Of a stretch of 23,406 bases of DNA, positions 1 through 6,791 are shown one piece after another. The position numbers and the translations under genes were made by a program. The notes below the pieces were generated by a model. The model was given only the letters and a program-made list of their open reading frames with translations. It searched no databases and was not told the DNA's origin. Position 1 is the stretch's first letter; each line of letters starts with the position of its first letter. The stretch is from Bdellovibrio sp. Its GTDB lineage: Bacteria; Bdellovibrionota; Bdellovibrionia; Bdellovibrionales; Bdellovibrionaceae. Where the stretch lies: assembly GCA_003176075.1 (NCBI GenBank), contig PSRN01000260.1, positions 1 to 23,406 on the forward strand, in the 5' to 3' direction.

Positions 1-618
1 ATGGTGATGATCGATAACTCGGGATCAACCATTGAAACGGACCCCAAACAAGCCTTCCGCCTGCAACTTCTCAACAACTTTTTTAACAACTACCAGGCGA
101 AGACGAATTTCTTTTGGGGTTTATCTTACTTCGGCAATGACGAGGTTCAGAGTCTCGTGGGCATGGGCCCCGGTACAGCCTTTGGCGATGCAGCCGCCAT
201 GACCAATGCCATCCACGCCTACACCTGGGTTTTTCCTCAAGGCGATACGCCTTACTTTCTGGCCTTGAATGCCCTTACTGCGGACATTCAATCAGACAGT
301 GGATTAAAAGACGCGGATACCAGTTATGCCATAGTCTTTATGTCTGACGGTATTCCCGATCCGGCGGTAGCTGATAATGACCTTATCGCCGCCGTGAAGG
401 GGATTGTCGGCTTAAAACCCAACCATGTGACCTTTTCAACGATCTACTTTGATTTGACCAATTCAATCGGCCCAGACGCCGTACAGGCTGCCGCTCGCTT
501 GCAAATGATGGCGAACTATGGCGGAGGACAATTCGCAAACACGCTGTTTCAGGGCGCGAACCTGAAACTGAATGATATTGCGACTGTACCGCCGGCAATT
601 TGCACACAAGGTTTGTGA
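1..618 (+). CDS. VWA-domain protein, 5'-truncated by window edge
   Basis: This is the C-terminal 205 residues of a von Willebrand factor A (VWA) protein. A complete MIDAS metal site can be read: DxSxS at residues 5-9 of the visible part (Asp5, Ser7, Ser9), a Thr in GDTPY at 83 and an Asp in FMSDG at 116, in the usual VWA order. VWA domains bind ligands through a divalent metal, often in surface adhesion or complex assembly. The frame is open from the first base and the DNSGS motif sits almost at the edge, whereas VWA proteins normally have a signal peptide and further residues before it, so the real start lies upstream. The ATG at base 1 is probably an internal Met. The protein ends with a single Cys near the C-terminus (AICTQGL). 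A strong hairpin terminator follows 38 bp downstream. A second VWA protein occurs at 18850-19950. The ligand is unknown. Confidence 0.85.
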   Translation: MVMIDNSGSTIETDPKQAFRLQLLNNFFNNYQAKTNFFWGLSYFGNDEVQSLVGMGPGTAFGDAAAMTNAIHAYTWVFPQGDTPYFLALNALTADIQSDSGLKDADTSYAIVFMSDGIPDPAVADNDLIAAVKGIVGLKPNHVTFSTIYFDLTNSIGPDAVQAAARLQMMANYGGGQFANTLFQGANLKLNDIATVPPAICTQGL

Positions 619-656
619 GTGGATCGGCATGGCCTGAAATATGCCGCTGCAAATAA

Positions 657-683
657 AAAGCGGGATTTTCTAAATCCCGCTTT
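657..683. terminator. Bidirectional intrinsic terminator
   Basis: A perfect 12-bp inverted repeat (AAAGCGGGATTT at 657-668 and AAATCCCGCTTT at 672-683) encloses a 3-nt loop. On the plus strand the stem ends in TTTGTTT; on the minus strand it runs into TTTTTATTT. It lies between two convergent genes, the VWA gene ending at 618 and the minus-strand gene ending at 722, so it can terminate both. Confidence 0.9.
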
Positions 684-721
684 GTTTATGCCAGTGTTTG
701 CTTAGCTAAATACTCTGCTTA

Positions 722-1474
722 CTACTCTTCGCAATTTCTGATATCTTCCAGCTTTTTTGCGTACTCATTGGGATATTTTTCTTTCATTACCGCAAGCATC
801 CTGGCCCCTGCATTTCCCTTAGCCGCTGTCACTGCCCTCAGAATTGCAAGGTCATCGTTAAGCGAGGTAGTAGAGACAGTCTTAGCTACATGTTCTCCAT
901 CAGACTTAAAGACCTTTCCACAAAGCTGAGCAGTCACGAAGCCTTGTGCAGCAAGAAGGGACCAAAAGGCTTCGCCCTCTTCTTTATGGCTTTCCGGAGG
1001 CCTGTTGGCAACCGTGATCATTGACTCAAACACCGTCTTAACGCCTTCAACTTTGGTAGGATCGTCAGTTGCGGCTGTGTCGAGTGCTTTTATCATTTTC
1101 AAAGCATTATACACCTTACTATCTGTTGTATGTTTCTCTCCGTTGGCCAGCGTCATCTCCCGTTGGGTCACCGGAATTTTTCTTTCTCCCATACCAACGA
1201 CGTCTTTAATTCTGTCAGGGTGTGTAATTTTGTACCTTGCTAAAATTGATGCGGCTTCATCTGCAGCGGTTGCAAGTTTTGCTTTAGTCTCAGTAGCAGC
1301 TTCATGAGCAAGTCTTGCTGCCCTTTGCTCTTCCGATTCAGTTTCATGGGGCTTGGCCTCATGGCCAGGCTTCGGTGGTTCAGCAGCTCTTCCAGGTCCG
1401 CTTGCGAATGCTGACTGGGTGAACCCCAGAGCCACGCCGAGCAATACAAGTGATCTTAAAAGTGCCTTCGTCAT
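722..1474 (-). CDS. Exported protein of unknown function
   Basis: A 250-residue protein that I do not recognise. It begins with a clear Sec signal peptide (MTKALLRS, then a hydrophobic stretch, cleavage likely after AFA near residue 24). A Pro/Glu/His-rich linker follows (about 28-50), then an Ala/Glu/Lys-rich segment predicted to be helical (about 50-80), and a mainly helical remainder. There are two Cys, one in LCGKVF and one three residues from the C-terminus (NCEE), which could pair in the periplasm. The start is supported by a GGGGAGA ribosome site about 7 nt upstream of the ATG at 1474. A TTGATA/TATTAT promoter lies 65-92 bp upstream, so it is probably monocistronic and ends at the shared terminator at 657-683. 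Codon use looks slightly more AT-rich than in the tol and purD genes. A role in the envelope is only an inference from the signal peptide. Confidence 0.8.
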   Translation of the reverse strand: MTKALLRSLVLLGVALGFTQSAFASGPGRAAEPPKPGHEAKPHETESEEQRAARLAHEAATETKAKLATAADEAASILARYKITHPDRIKDVVGMGERKIPVTQREMTLANGEKHTTDSKVYNALKMIKALDTAATDDPTKVEGVKTVFESMITVANRPPESHKEEGEAFWSLLAAQGFVTAQLCGKVFKSDGEHVAKTVSTTSLNDDLAILRAVTAAKGNAGARMLAVMKEKYPNEYAKKLEDIRNCEE

Positions 1475-1538
1475 AGTGTGTTCTCCCCTGTCTATAGGTT
1501 TGAGTTAATTTTGTTTATTCCTCGCTAAAATTTGAGGC

Positions 1539-1566
1539 ATAATACACTGGTAAATTCATTTATCAA
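1539..1566 (-). promoter_or_regulatory. Sigma70-type promoter for the exported protein at 722-1474
   Basis: On the minus strand TTGATA (1561-1566) and TATTAT (1539-1544) are separated by 16 bp; each matches the consensus at 5 of 6 positions. Predicted transcription starts near 1532, giving a leader of about 58 nt before the ATG at 1474. This is prediction from sequence only. Confidence 0.55.
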
Positions 1567-1635
1567 AGACTGTGCCGCTTGGTGAGTGATTATTTTAGAT
1601 TTCATGAAAAAATTTTCTTGAACCCCCCTCAAAAA

Positions 1636-1654
1636 CTGTAAAATTGTTTTACAG
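1636..1654. promoter_or_regulatory. Perfect 8-bp-arm palindrome, candidate operator
   Basis: CTGTAAAATTGTTTTACAG has 8-bp perfect arms around a TTG centre. It sits about 110 bp upstream of the predicted start of transcription of the 722-1474 gene, in AT-rich non-coding DNA. It is not followed by a T-run on the plus strand, so a regulator site fits better than a terminator. Two tandem TCTACAAA units lie just beside it, starting at 1656. The binding protein cannot be named. Confidence 0.35.
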
Positions 1655-1776
1655 GTCTACAAATCTACAAATACAAAAAATTGCCTAGCGCGAGAATCCT
1701 ATACCACAAAAAGCCGACCAACTCTCACGTTCAGTTAGCTCCACCGGATAGCCCTTTTCATTACAGAGCCATTCGC

Positions 1777-2109
1777 TCACCCAGAATTTAACCCACCTCT
1801 GTCGCCCCTTCGGCCGAGACTGACACGGTAAATGCCTATTTCCCCGTGCTGGATGGCTTCTAATGGGTGTGGTCCGGTAGGCAACAAAATTGCCTCGATC
1901 CTTTCGCCCTTGTCAAGGGGGCGTTCGTGGGCCACGGGGTTTTCTGGTATCTCGGCGTCGATCAATGCTTTATGGCCATGCACCTCGATTTCCATCTTCC
2001 GATCCGGGCTCAAGCTTCTTGCGCGAGAGATGGCAAATGGATCGAAAATTTCGATCGTACTCAGAAACAATTGCAATATCATTACTACTGATAAGCGCAT
2101 TGGGTTCAT
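1777..2109 (-). CDS. Doubtful small protein with hydrophobic N-terminus
   Basis: This open frame encodes about 110 residues from the ATG at 2109 (or 100 from the ATG at 2100). The N-terminus MRLSVVMILQLFLS is hydrophobic and could be a signal peptide. The rest is polar and Glu/His/Gly-rich, with a run resembling a compact beta domain (KALIDAEIPENP, ERIEAILLPTGPHP). Codons in this part look like those of neighbouring genes. Against it: there is no Shine-Dalgarno match before either ATG, no recognised family, and overlapping open frames on both strands. The frame stays open back to an ATG at 2175, but that extension is translated from the dispersed palindromic repeat and is very unlikely to be the start. 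It could also be a decayed gene fragment. Confidence 0.35.
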   Translation of the reverse strand: MNPMRLSVVMILQLFLSTIEIFDPFAISRARSLSPDRKMEIEVHGHKALIDAEIPENPVAHERPLDKGERIEAILLPTGPHPLEAIQHGEIGIYRVSLGRRGDRGGLNSG

Positions 2110-2153
2110 CGAACCAAGGATCATTAAATTCAAAAAATTCAAACTTTGAACAT

Positions 2154-2181
2154 GCGTGGGCGGCGAAGCCGCCACGGGCGT
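2154..2181 (+). repeat. Dispersed GC-rich palindromic element, copy A (short form)
   Basis: GCGTGGGCGGCG, then AAGC, then CGCCACGGGCGT. The core GTGGGCGGC pairs with GCCGCCAC around a short loop with one bulged G. It lies in non-coding DNA 3' of the 1125-residue gene. The closest match is copy B (5793-5817, opposite orientation). I name it only by its structure; it resembles REP-type elements. Confidence 0.7.
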
Positions 2182-2211
2182 GAGAAGAGAATTTCATTTT
2201 TGTAAGCGTAT

Positions 2212-5200
2212 CTAATCCTTACAACCTGGCGGGGGCGGGACCTTCGGCTTCAAGGCGCTCTCGAATCCCTTACTCGCTCGCCATTGGATACATTTGGACG
2301 GCTCGAAGGCACCCTCAGTGCTGTGGGTCTCGACATAGCTGATGCTGTTAATAAGGCGACCGTAGGCGACAAACTGTCCTTGTGTGTTCTGCAGGGACTT
2401 CAAGGAAATTTCCACCAGCTTGGTTCTTTCCGCGTCGAGCTGGCCCGAATCAATGGCGGCCTTGAACTTGGCTCCCAGCGATTTGACCATGTCATCCAGG
2501 TGATTAAAAGTGTCAGTCATTTCCTTGGTGGAAAGGCGGGAAAAAAACTTTTGCCTGTCTTCCCGCGTGAGCGCGCTGGGGATCGGCTGGTGAATCAGCT
2601 CGAATCGGGCCATGGCTTCATCCCAGGCCTTGATGTATTCAGTGAACAAAGGACTCCACTGGTTCCCTTGGGCGGCGGCCGTCGTGAGAATATTGAAGTC
2701 AATATCATTTGGGGGGTTCAAGCTGTCTTGCGCCAACACTTTGAATTCCGGCTGCTTCGTCTGCGTGACCTGGTAATCTTCATAAATTTGGCTCAGGATC
2801 AGCAAAGCGATGGACCGCTCTTGTTTTAGCGATTCAAGGGTGCCGTTACTCACGTGTGAAAAGTTTGACCAGTGATGACCGTTGTAAAAATAACGTATTT
2901 CGCTGGGGATATAGTCCTCGAGGTAAAAAAACCTGGTGAGGTTGCGAACGCTCATATTGCTCTTACTGTAGGGAATTTTAACGTACCGGTCCTCACCGTA
3001 GAAAACTTTGGCGAACTCGCCAATGATTTCTTCGTAGGTCACTTCGAAGTTATCCCAGGTCGATATATAAGCCGGTTTCACTTTGTCATCCCACCACGAC
3101 TGAAAATTCTCACTACTGCCCGGCGGGGCCACCGAGGGATCACGCAGGTTGCCGTCGCGGATCCATTCCAAGGCAGTTTTATAGCATTTTGGCTGGGCGG
3201 GCATGCATCCGGGCGTCCGATCGGTATCGATCCAAATCTTCTTGTCATAAATGGACCGATAGGAAGCCGAATCATGCTGATCTAAAATGTAGACATGGCT
3301 CAGGGGTGGGATCAAACGGGGTGGGCGAAAGCCGGTGGGAAATCCTTTACACCCGTTTTCGCCGCGGCAGTAAATACTGTTCACGAGTTGAGAATCGTTC
3401 GCCAGTCCGATTCCCGAAGTGATGGTGTCGAAGTAAAAAAGCGGCTCATTCTTTTCCACCTCGGGTCCCCAAATCATCGAGGCCGCAAGGTACTCCGACC
3501 CGAGACGAGTCTTGAGATCATAATGTCCGGGGAGTTCAAAATTTTTTGGAAAGCCCGGAAACTTACCTTCTTTCACGCTTTGCTCGTCGATGCCGTTGGC
3601 ATGAGCCCAGGCGTTGAGGTAGCCCTCACCCATTTTCAGTTTTGGAGTTTCTCCGTCCGGAGTCAGGCCCAAGGAAGTCAAACACTTGAGGAGATATTGC
3701 TTAAAATAATCGTGTTCGATCCGGTAATCTTTGTGGTCGACATGAGACTGGTTGTCCACCGCCAGCTTCCGGATCAAAGCAATGCCTTTGGCGTTTTGTT
3801 GAGGATCCGCGCTGGCGAAGTCAGTGGCTATTTCGTTAAGGATTTTTTTCTCGTCCGCGCTCAACGAATTCCTATAGTCAGCCCACATATTCATCATCTG
3901 CAATTTGTTCCGCATCATGGACTGGCCGACGGTGTGAATTTGTGTCTGCTGGTCAGCCTCAGTCGATTTGAAGTCTTGGCTGATCAACTCAGACCATGGA
4001 TTGGTTTTCTCCGGGATCGCAACCCCGTAAAGTGGCATCGCCGATTCCAAAGGGGTTTGCAGGCCCCGCTCGTTATTGTCGTACTTCTTAGTGTAAATCA
4101 TGTCGGTTATGCCCAGGTAAAACATATGGGCCTTCAGGTATTGGTGGGAGACCGCATTGACGTGCTCCAACCATTTCTGGTGGGCTGCTGTGATGGATCC
4201 AAGGTTCTCCTCGCGCCAATCCTCCATTTTTTCAATAAACCTGGCGTACTGGACAGCAAAGCTGGCACTGCATCCGAGCCGCCACGTCAAATCTTGGTTA
4301 AACGCTCGGTTCTGCAGTTCGGAGAGCGGGCCTTTGACCGCAAGTTTAGCAAAATGGGTCCCCAGGCAACCCGTTGATTTTTGAAAACTGAAGGACGAAA
4401 AAAAGTTGTTCACCCAACTACTGAAGGGTTCGTCCACAAAACCGCCAACAATGGTAAAGGCTGTTAGGTTGTAGGTCGTCACCAAGGCGATTTTAATGGA
4501 GACGCCCACCAGGCCCCCAAAACCGGCGGAGGGGATAAAACCTTTGGCCGTGGCTCCTACCGTCCTGGCAAAGTTGCCGATGATGTTCCATCGCAAAGCT
4601 CGCGCCGCCACCAAACTGCCTGCCTTGAACAGCGGCGCTTGAATAGCGCCCAGCGCGGCGGCTTGAACCACCAGGGAAGTCGCGCCCATCAAGAGGGACC
4701 CGCCGGCCGATCCCCAGTCTGTGCTGAAGGGAACCGTCAACGTACTTTTGAACGCCTGAAAACAAGAGCCGCGAGGTTGCGGATCATAAACGCCGGGCAC
4801 AAAGGATTTCATGCATTCCCTCACGCCAGGAAGGCCTCCCCACGCCGAAGCCACATGGGAAGTGATACTCCCAGCCACCATCGACAAAGGACCGCCCCAG
4901 TATTTGAAAACGTGTCGCAGGCGGCCCTCTTGCATGGTTTTAGCGAAAGGTTCTGAAGCGATTCCTTGACCGTTCAGGAAGGCGTAAAAGCTCATGATGG
5001 CAACCGGATCTTTTTGCCCGACAAAAAAATCACTGACGGCCACTGGATTGGTCTCATAGTAATTCCAAAGGTCCAAAAAGGTCTTGGCGCCGATAGCGAC
5101 AAAAAAAGCCATGGACTGGGGGAGAAGGGATATCAGGTTTTTCTTCATGATGTGACCTGTCCACGCGGCGGCTTGCCCGGCACGAGAAGGTCGGTAGGCG

Positions 5201-5589
5201 AATAACTCTTCGGCATCTTTGAGCATGTGCGCGACTGCATCTGGGGGAGGTCGATTGATCAGGTACTCCCCTTTGGCCACGCCGGCGCTGTCGATAAGGC
5301 GAAGAACAAAGTCCCCGTTGCTTATTTGAACCAGTTCGACTTTTTGATACCCTTTTTCGAGGAGTTTCTTCCTGGAGAGAGTGCCCCCCCAGGAACCGGT
5401 CACAATTGCAAAAGGGTTGTCGGTGACGCTCCAGGATTTCACCAGCTTACCGGTGTCGATTCCCTCCCGGAACATTTTCGGTAACATGTCTTCTCCCATT
5501 TTTTCCAATAAGCTGGCGACGTTGGCCTGAGCCGGCGGTGGCGAAGCGAGAAGAGCAGCGATAAAGATTCGAAGCACGTTCTTAAACAT
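2212..5589 (-). CDS. Very large exported protein of unknown function (1125 aa)
   Basis: I do not recognise a family. Start: the ATG at 5589 (MFKNVLRIF) has AGGA about 6 nt upstream; an in-frame TTG at 5604 has no such site. Residues 1-22 form a Sec signal peptide with cleavage after AQA. An N-terminal part of about 390 residues includes three hydrophobic, Gly/Ala-rich stretches (about 145-168, 292-315 and 352-385) that could be membrane segments or amphipathic packing helices. The remaining roughly 730 residues look soluble, rich in Trp, Tyr and Lys, with scattered Cys (for example CRGENGC, PGCMP and a C-terminal PPPPGCKD). No catalytic motif stands out. A 299-bp leader region separates it from the cyclophilin gene upstream on the same strand; whether they share a transcript is unclear. 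It resembles the 771-residue protein at 11305-13620 in style: exported, Gly/Ala-rich hydrophobic patches, long helical regions, Cys-containing. Confidence 0.85.
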   Translation of the reverse strand: MFKNVLRIFIAALLASPPPAQANVASLLEKMGEDMLPKMFREGIDTGKLVKSWSVTDNPFAIVTGSWGGTLSRKKLLEKGYQKVELVQISNGDFVLRLIDSAGVAKGEYLINRPPPDAVAHMLKDAEELFAYRPSRAGQAAAWTGHIMKKNLISLLPQSMAFFVAIGAKTFLDLWNYYETNPVAVSDFFVGQKDPVAIMSFYAFLNGQGIASEPFAKTMQEGRLRHVFKYWGGPLSMVAGSITSHVASAWGGLPGVRECMKSFVPGVYDPQPRGSCFQAFKSTLTVPFSTDWGSAGGSLLMGATSLVVQAAALGAIQAPLFKAGSLVAARALRWNIIGNFARTVGATAKGFIPSAGFGGLVGVSIKIALVTTYNLTAFTIVGGFVDEPFSSWVNNFFSSFSFQKSTGCLGTHFAKLAVKGPLSELQNRAFNQDLTWRLGCSASFAVQYARFIEKMEDWREENLGSITAAHQKWLEHVNAVSHQYLKAHMFYLGITDMIYTKKYDNNERGLQTPLESAMPLYGVAIPEKTNPWSELISQDFKSTEADQQTQIHTVGQSMMRNKLQMMNMWADYRNSLSADEKKILNEIATDFASADPQQNAKGIALIRKLAVDNQSHVDHKDYRIEHDYFKQYLLKCLTSLGLTPDGETPKLKMGEGYLNAWAHANGIDEQSVKEGKFPGFPKNFELPGHYDLKTRLGSEYLAASMIWGPEVEKNEPLFYFDTITSGIGLANDSQLVNSIYCRGENGCKGFPTGFRPPRLIPPLSHVYILDQHDSASYRSIYDKKIWIDTDRTPGCMPAQPKCYKTALEWIRDGNLRDPSVAPPGSSENFQSWWDDKVKPAYISTWDNFEVTYEEIIGEFAKVFYGEDRYVKIPYSKSNMSVRNLTRFFYLEDYIPSEIRYFYNGHHWSNFSHVSNGTLESLKQERSIALLILSQIYEDYQVTQTKQPEFKVLAQDSLNPPNDIDFNILTTAAAQGNQWSPLFTEYIKAWDEAMARFELIHQPIPSALTREDRQKFFSRLSTKEMTDTFNHLDDMVKSLGAKFKAAIDSGQLDAERTKLVEISLKSLQNTQGQFVAYGRLINSISYVETHSTEGAFEPSKCIQWRASKGFESALKPKVPPPPGCKD

Positions 5590-5792
5590 GTTACGTCCTG
5601 GCAACAGTTGTTAAAATCCGTATATTAAGAAGCAATTGAGGTGCCTGATGGGCCCTTATAGCCTTTGAGGCATGCTTTGCGCCATGGCCCGCTATTAGTT
5701 TTGGCATTTTTTCAATCGGCTCGGGCTGGGTAAAGTGACGAATGCACCGTCAAATTGATGACGAGAGACCAAAATTGGCGCTCCCCAGGGTA

Positions 5793-5817
5793 CCCGTGGC
5801 GGCTCCGCCGCCCACGC
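5793..5817 (-). repeat. Dispersed GC-rich palindromic element, copy B (short form)
   Basis: CCCGTGGCGGC, a short TCC loop, then GCCGCCCACGC: the same element as copy A in the opposite orientation, differing mainly in the loop. It lies in non-coding DNA between the cyclophilin gene (stop at 5889) and the 1125-residue gene. It is flanked on one side by a 16-bp palindrome at 5830-5845. Confidence 0.75.
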
Positions 5818-5829
5818 TGCCTGATCAAT

Positions 5830-5845
5830 GAATTGGTACCAATTC
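5830..5845. promoter_or_regulatory. 16-bp perfect palindrome, candidate operator
   Basis: GAATTGGTACCAATTC is a gapless, perfect 16-bp palindrome, 44 bp 3' of the cyclophilin stop codon and about 240 bp upstream of the 1125-residue gene. Its size suits a dimeric regulator, but a position this far from the next start is not typical. No regulator can be named. Confidence 0.3.
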
Positions 5846-5888
5846 TCGTTTGCCGGGGGATAAGAAAATCAAATGGGTGCTCTGAAGG

Positions 5889-6536
5889 TCAGTTTGCCCG
5901 CTCAACTTTGATTGATTTGATGACGACATCTTCAGCGGGCTTTTCCCTGACCGTCTGCACTTTTGAGATGTCATTGACGACGTTCATTCCATCCACAATT
6001 TCGCCGAAAATGGTGTAGCCGCCAGTGAGGTTCTTCACCGGTGGCGCGTTCGATACAGTCACGAAGAATTGGCTGCCGTTGGTGTTCTTGCCGGCGTTCG
6101 CCATGGCGACCATTCCGGGCTTTTCAAAATTCAAATCTTTCGCGATCTCGTCGTCGAACTTGTAACCAGGTCCACCCGTACCGTTACCCAGGGGATCGCC
6201 TCCTTGAATGACAAAGCCCGGAACAATTCGATGAAAGGTGAGTCCGTCGTAAAACTTCTTTTTCACCTTGTTCCCGGTTTTTGGGTCGGTCCATTCTTTC
6301 GTTCCCTCGGCCAGGCCGACAAAGTTGTCTACGGTCTTTGGTGCTTTTTCCGGAAAGAGTTTGATCTTGAATTTTCCTTTGCTTGTTTCAATCAAGGCGA
6401 ACATCTCATTTCCTTTCTCTGACTTGGATTTTGTTTTGTCTTTTGCCTGGCCGTGAAAATTAAAGGCCAAAAGAAGAAAGGCAAAAATATAGATGCACGC
6501 TGCTTTGATCAGGTTTTCTCTTTTCATATTCGTCAT
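5889..6536 (-). CDS. Exported cyclophilin-type peptidyl-prolyl isomerase
   Basis: A 215-residue cyclophilin. It catalyses cis-trans isomerisation of prolyl bonds and assists folding of exported proteins. Residues 5-31 form a signal peptide (basic MKREN, then a hydrophobic core, cleavage near GQA). A Lys-rich linker follows to about residue 43, then one cyclophilin domain. The hallmark FHRIVPGF is at 101-108, with catalytic Arg103, followed by QGGDP (111-115) and NGSQFF. Domain size matches small bacterial PpiA/PpiB proteins. It follows tolB on the same strand after 255 bp, where pal would be expected in many genomes. No terminator was seen after tolB, but the gap is large enough for its own promoter. 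A second possible start at 6404 (Met45) has its own AAAGGA site and would give a 171-residue form without the signal peptide. I have not chosen between ppiA and ppiB. Confidence 0.93.
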   Translation of the reverse strand: MTNMKRENLIKAACIYIFAFLLLAFNFHGQAKDKTKSKSEKGNEMFALIETSKGKFKIKLFPEKAPKTVDNFVGLAEGTKEWTDPKTGNKVKKKFYDGLTFHRIVPGFVIQGGDPLGNGTGGPGYKFDDEIAKDLNFEKPGMVAMANAGKNTNGSQFFVTVSNAPPVKNLTGGYTIFGEIVDGMNVVNDISKVQTVREKPAEDVVIKSIKVERAN

Positions 6537-6791
6537 AGGTTCTTTAATGGTTAACTGGACCTTTTTCGAGGGTCAAGCAGGATCGAAGGGGCCAGTTTCG
6601 CATCTTGTGAGAGTTTAAATTTATATGATATTTCAATAACTTGAACGAGAAATTCAGTGGATTTGGACGCCGCAGTGAGCGAGGCTCGTCGAGCGAAGGT
6701 CACAGCACACTCTAAAGAATCGTCGATTAGTAAATCTTCCTATCACGCCCTAACGCAACGTGCCCCGCAAAAAGTATCTGGAACCTCAGAC

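Larger units (their letters stand above)
1475..2211. other. Long intergenic region, mostly non-coding
   Basis: These 737 bp separate two minus-strand genes. The part 1475-1776 holds the promoter and palindrome described separately and no convincing ORF. The part 1777-2109 holds a doubtful small minus-strand ORF. The part 2110-2211 holds a small palindrome (TTCAAACTTTGAA, 2138-2150) and a copy of the dispersed GC-rich element (2154-2181). No RNA gene or terminator with a T-run was recognised. Confidence 0.6.

Noticed and set aside
1636..1654. LexA box or terminator reading of the palindrome
   Set aside because: The spacing does not match a TTAC-N3-GTAA type box, and no T-run follows the stem on the plus strand.
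1805..1818. Shared CCTTCGGCCGAG at 1806-1817 and about 21391-21402
   Set aside because: A single 12-base match with a self-complementary centre is plausible by chance in DNA of this composition.
1921..1940. CGTGGGCCACGGGG as a further copy of the dispersed element
   Set aside because: Only the outer ends match and the whole centre is missing; the match is too short to separate from chance.
3295..4377. 360-codon plus-strand open frame
   Set aside because: It lies wholly antisense within the 1125-aa gene, has no ribosome site, and its peptide shows no family features; long antisense frames are common opposite GC-rich coding DNA.
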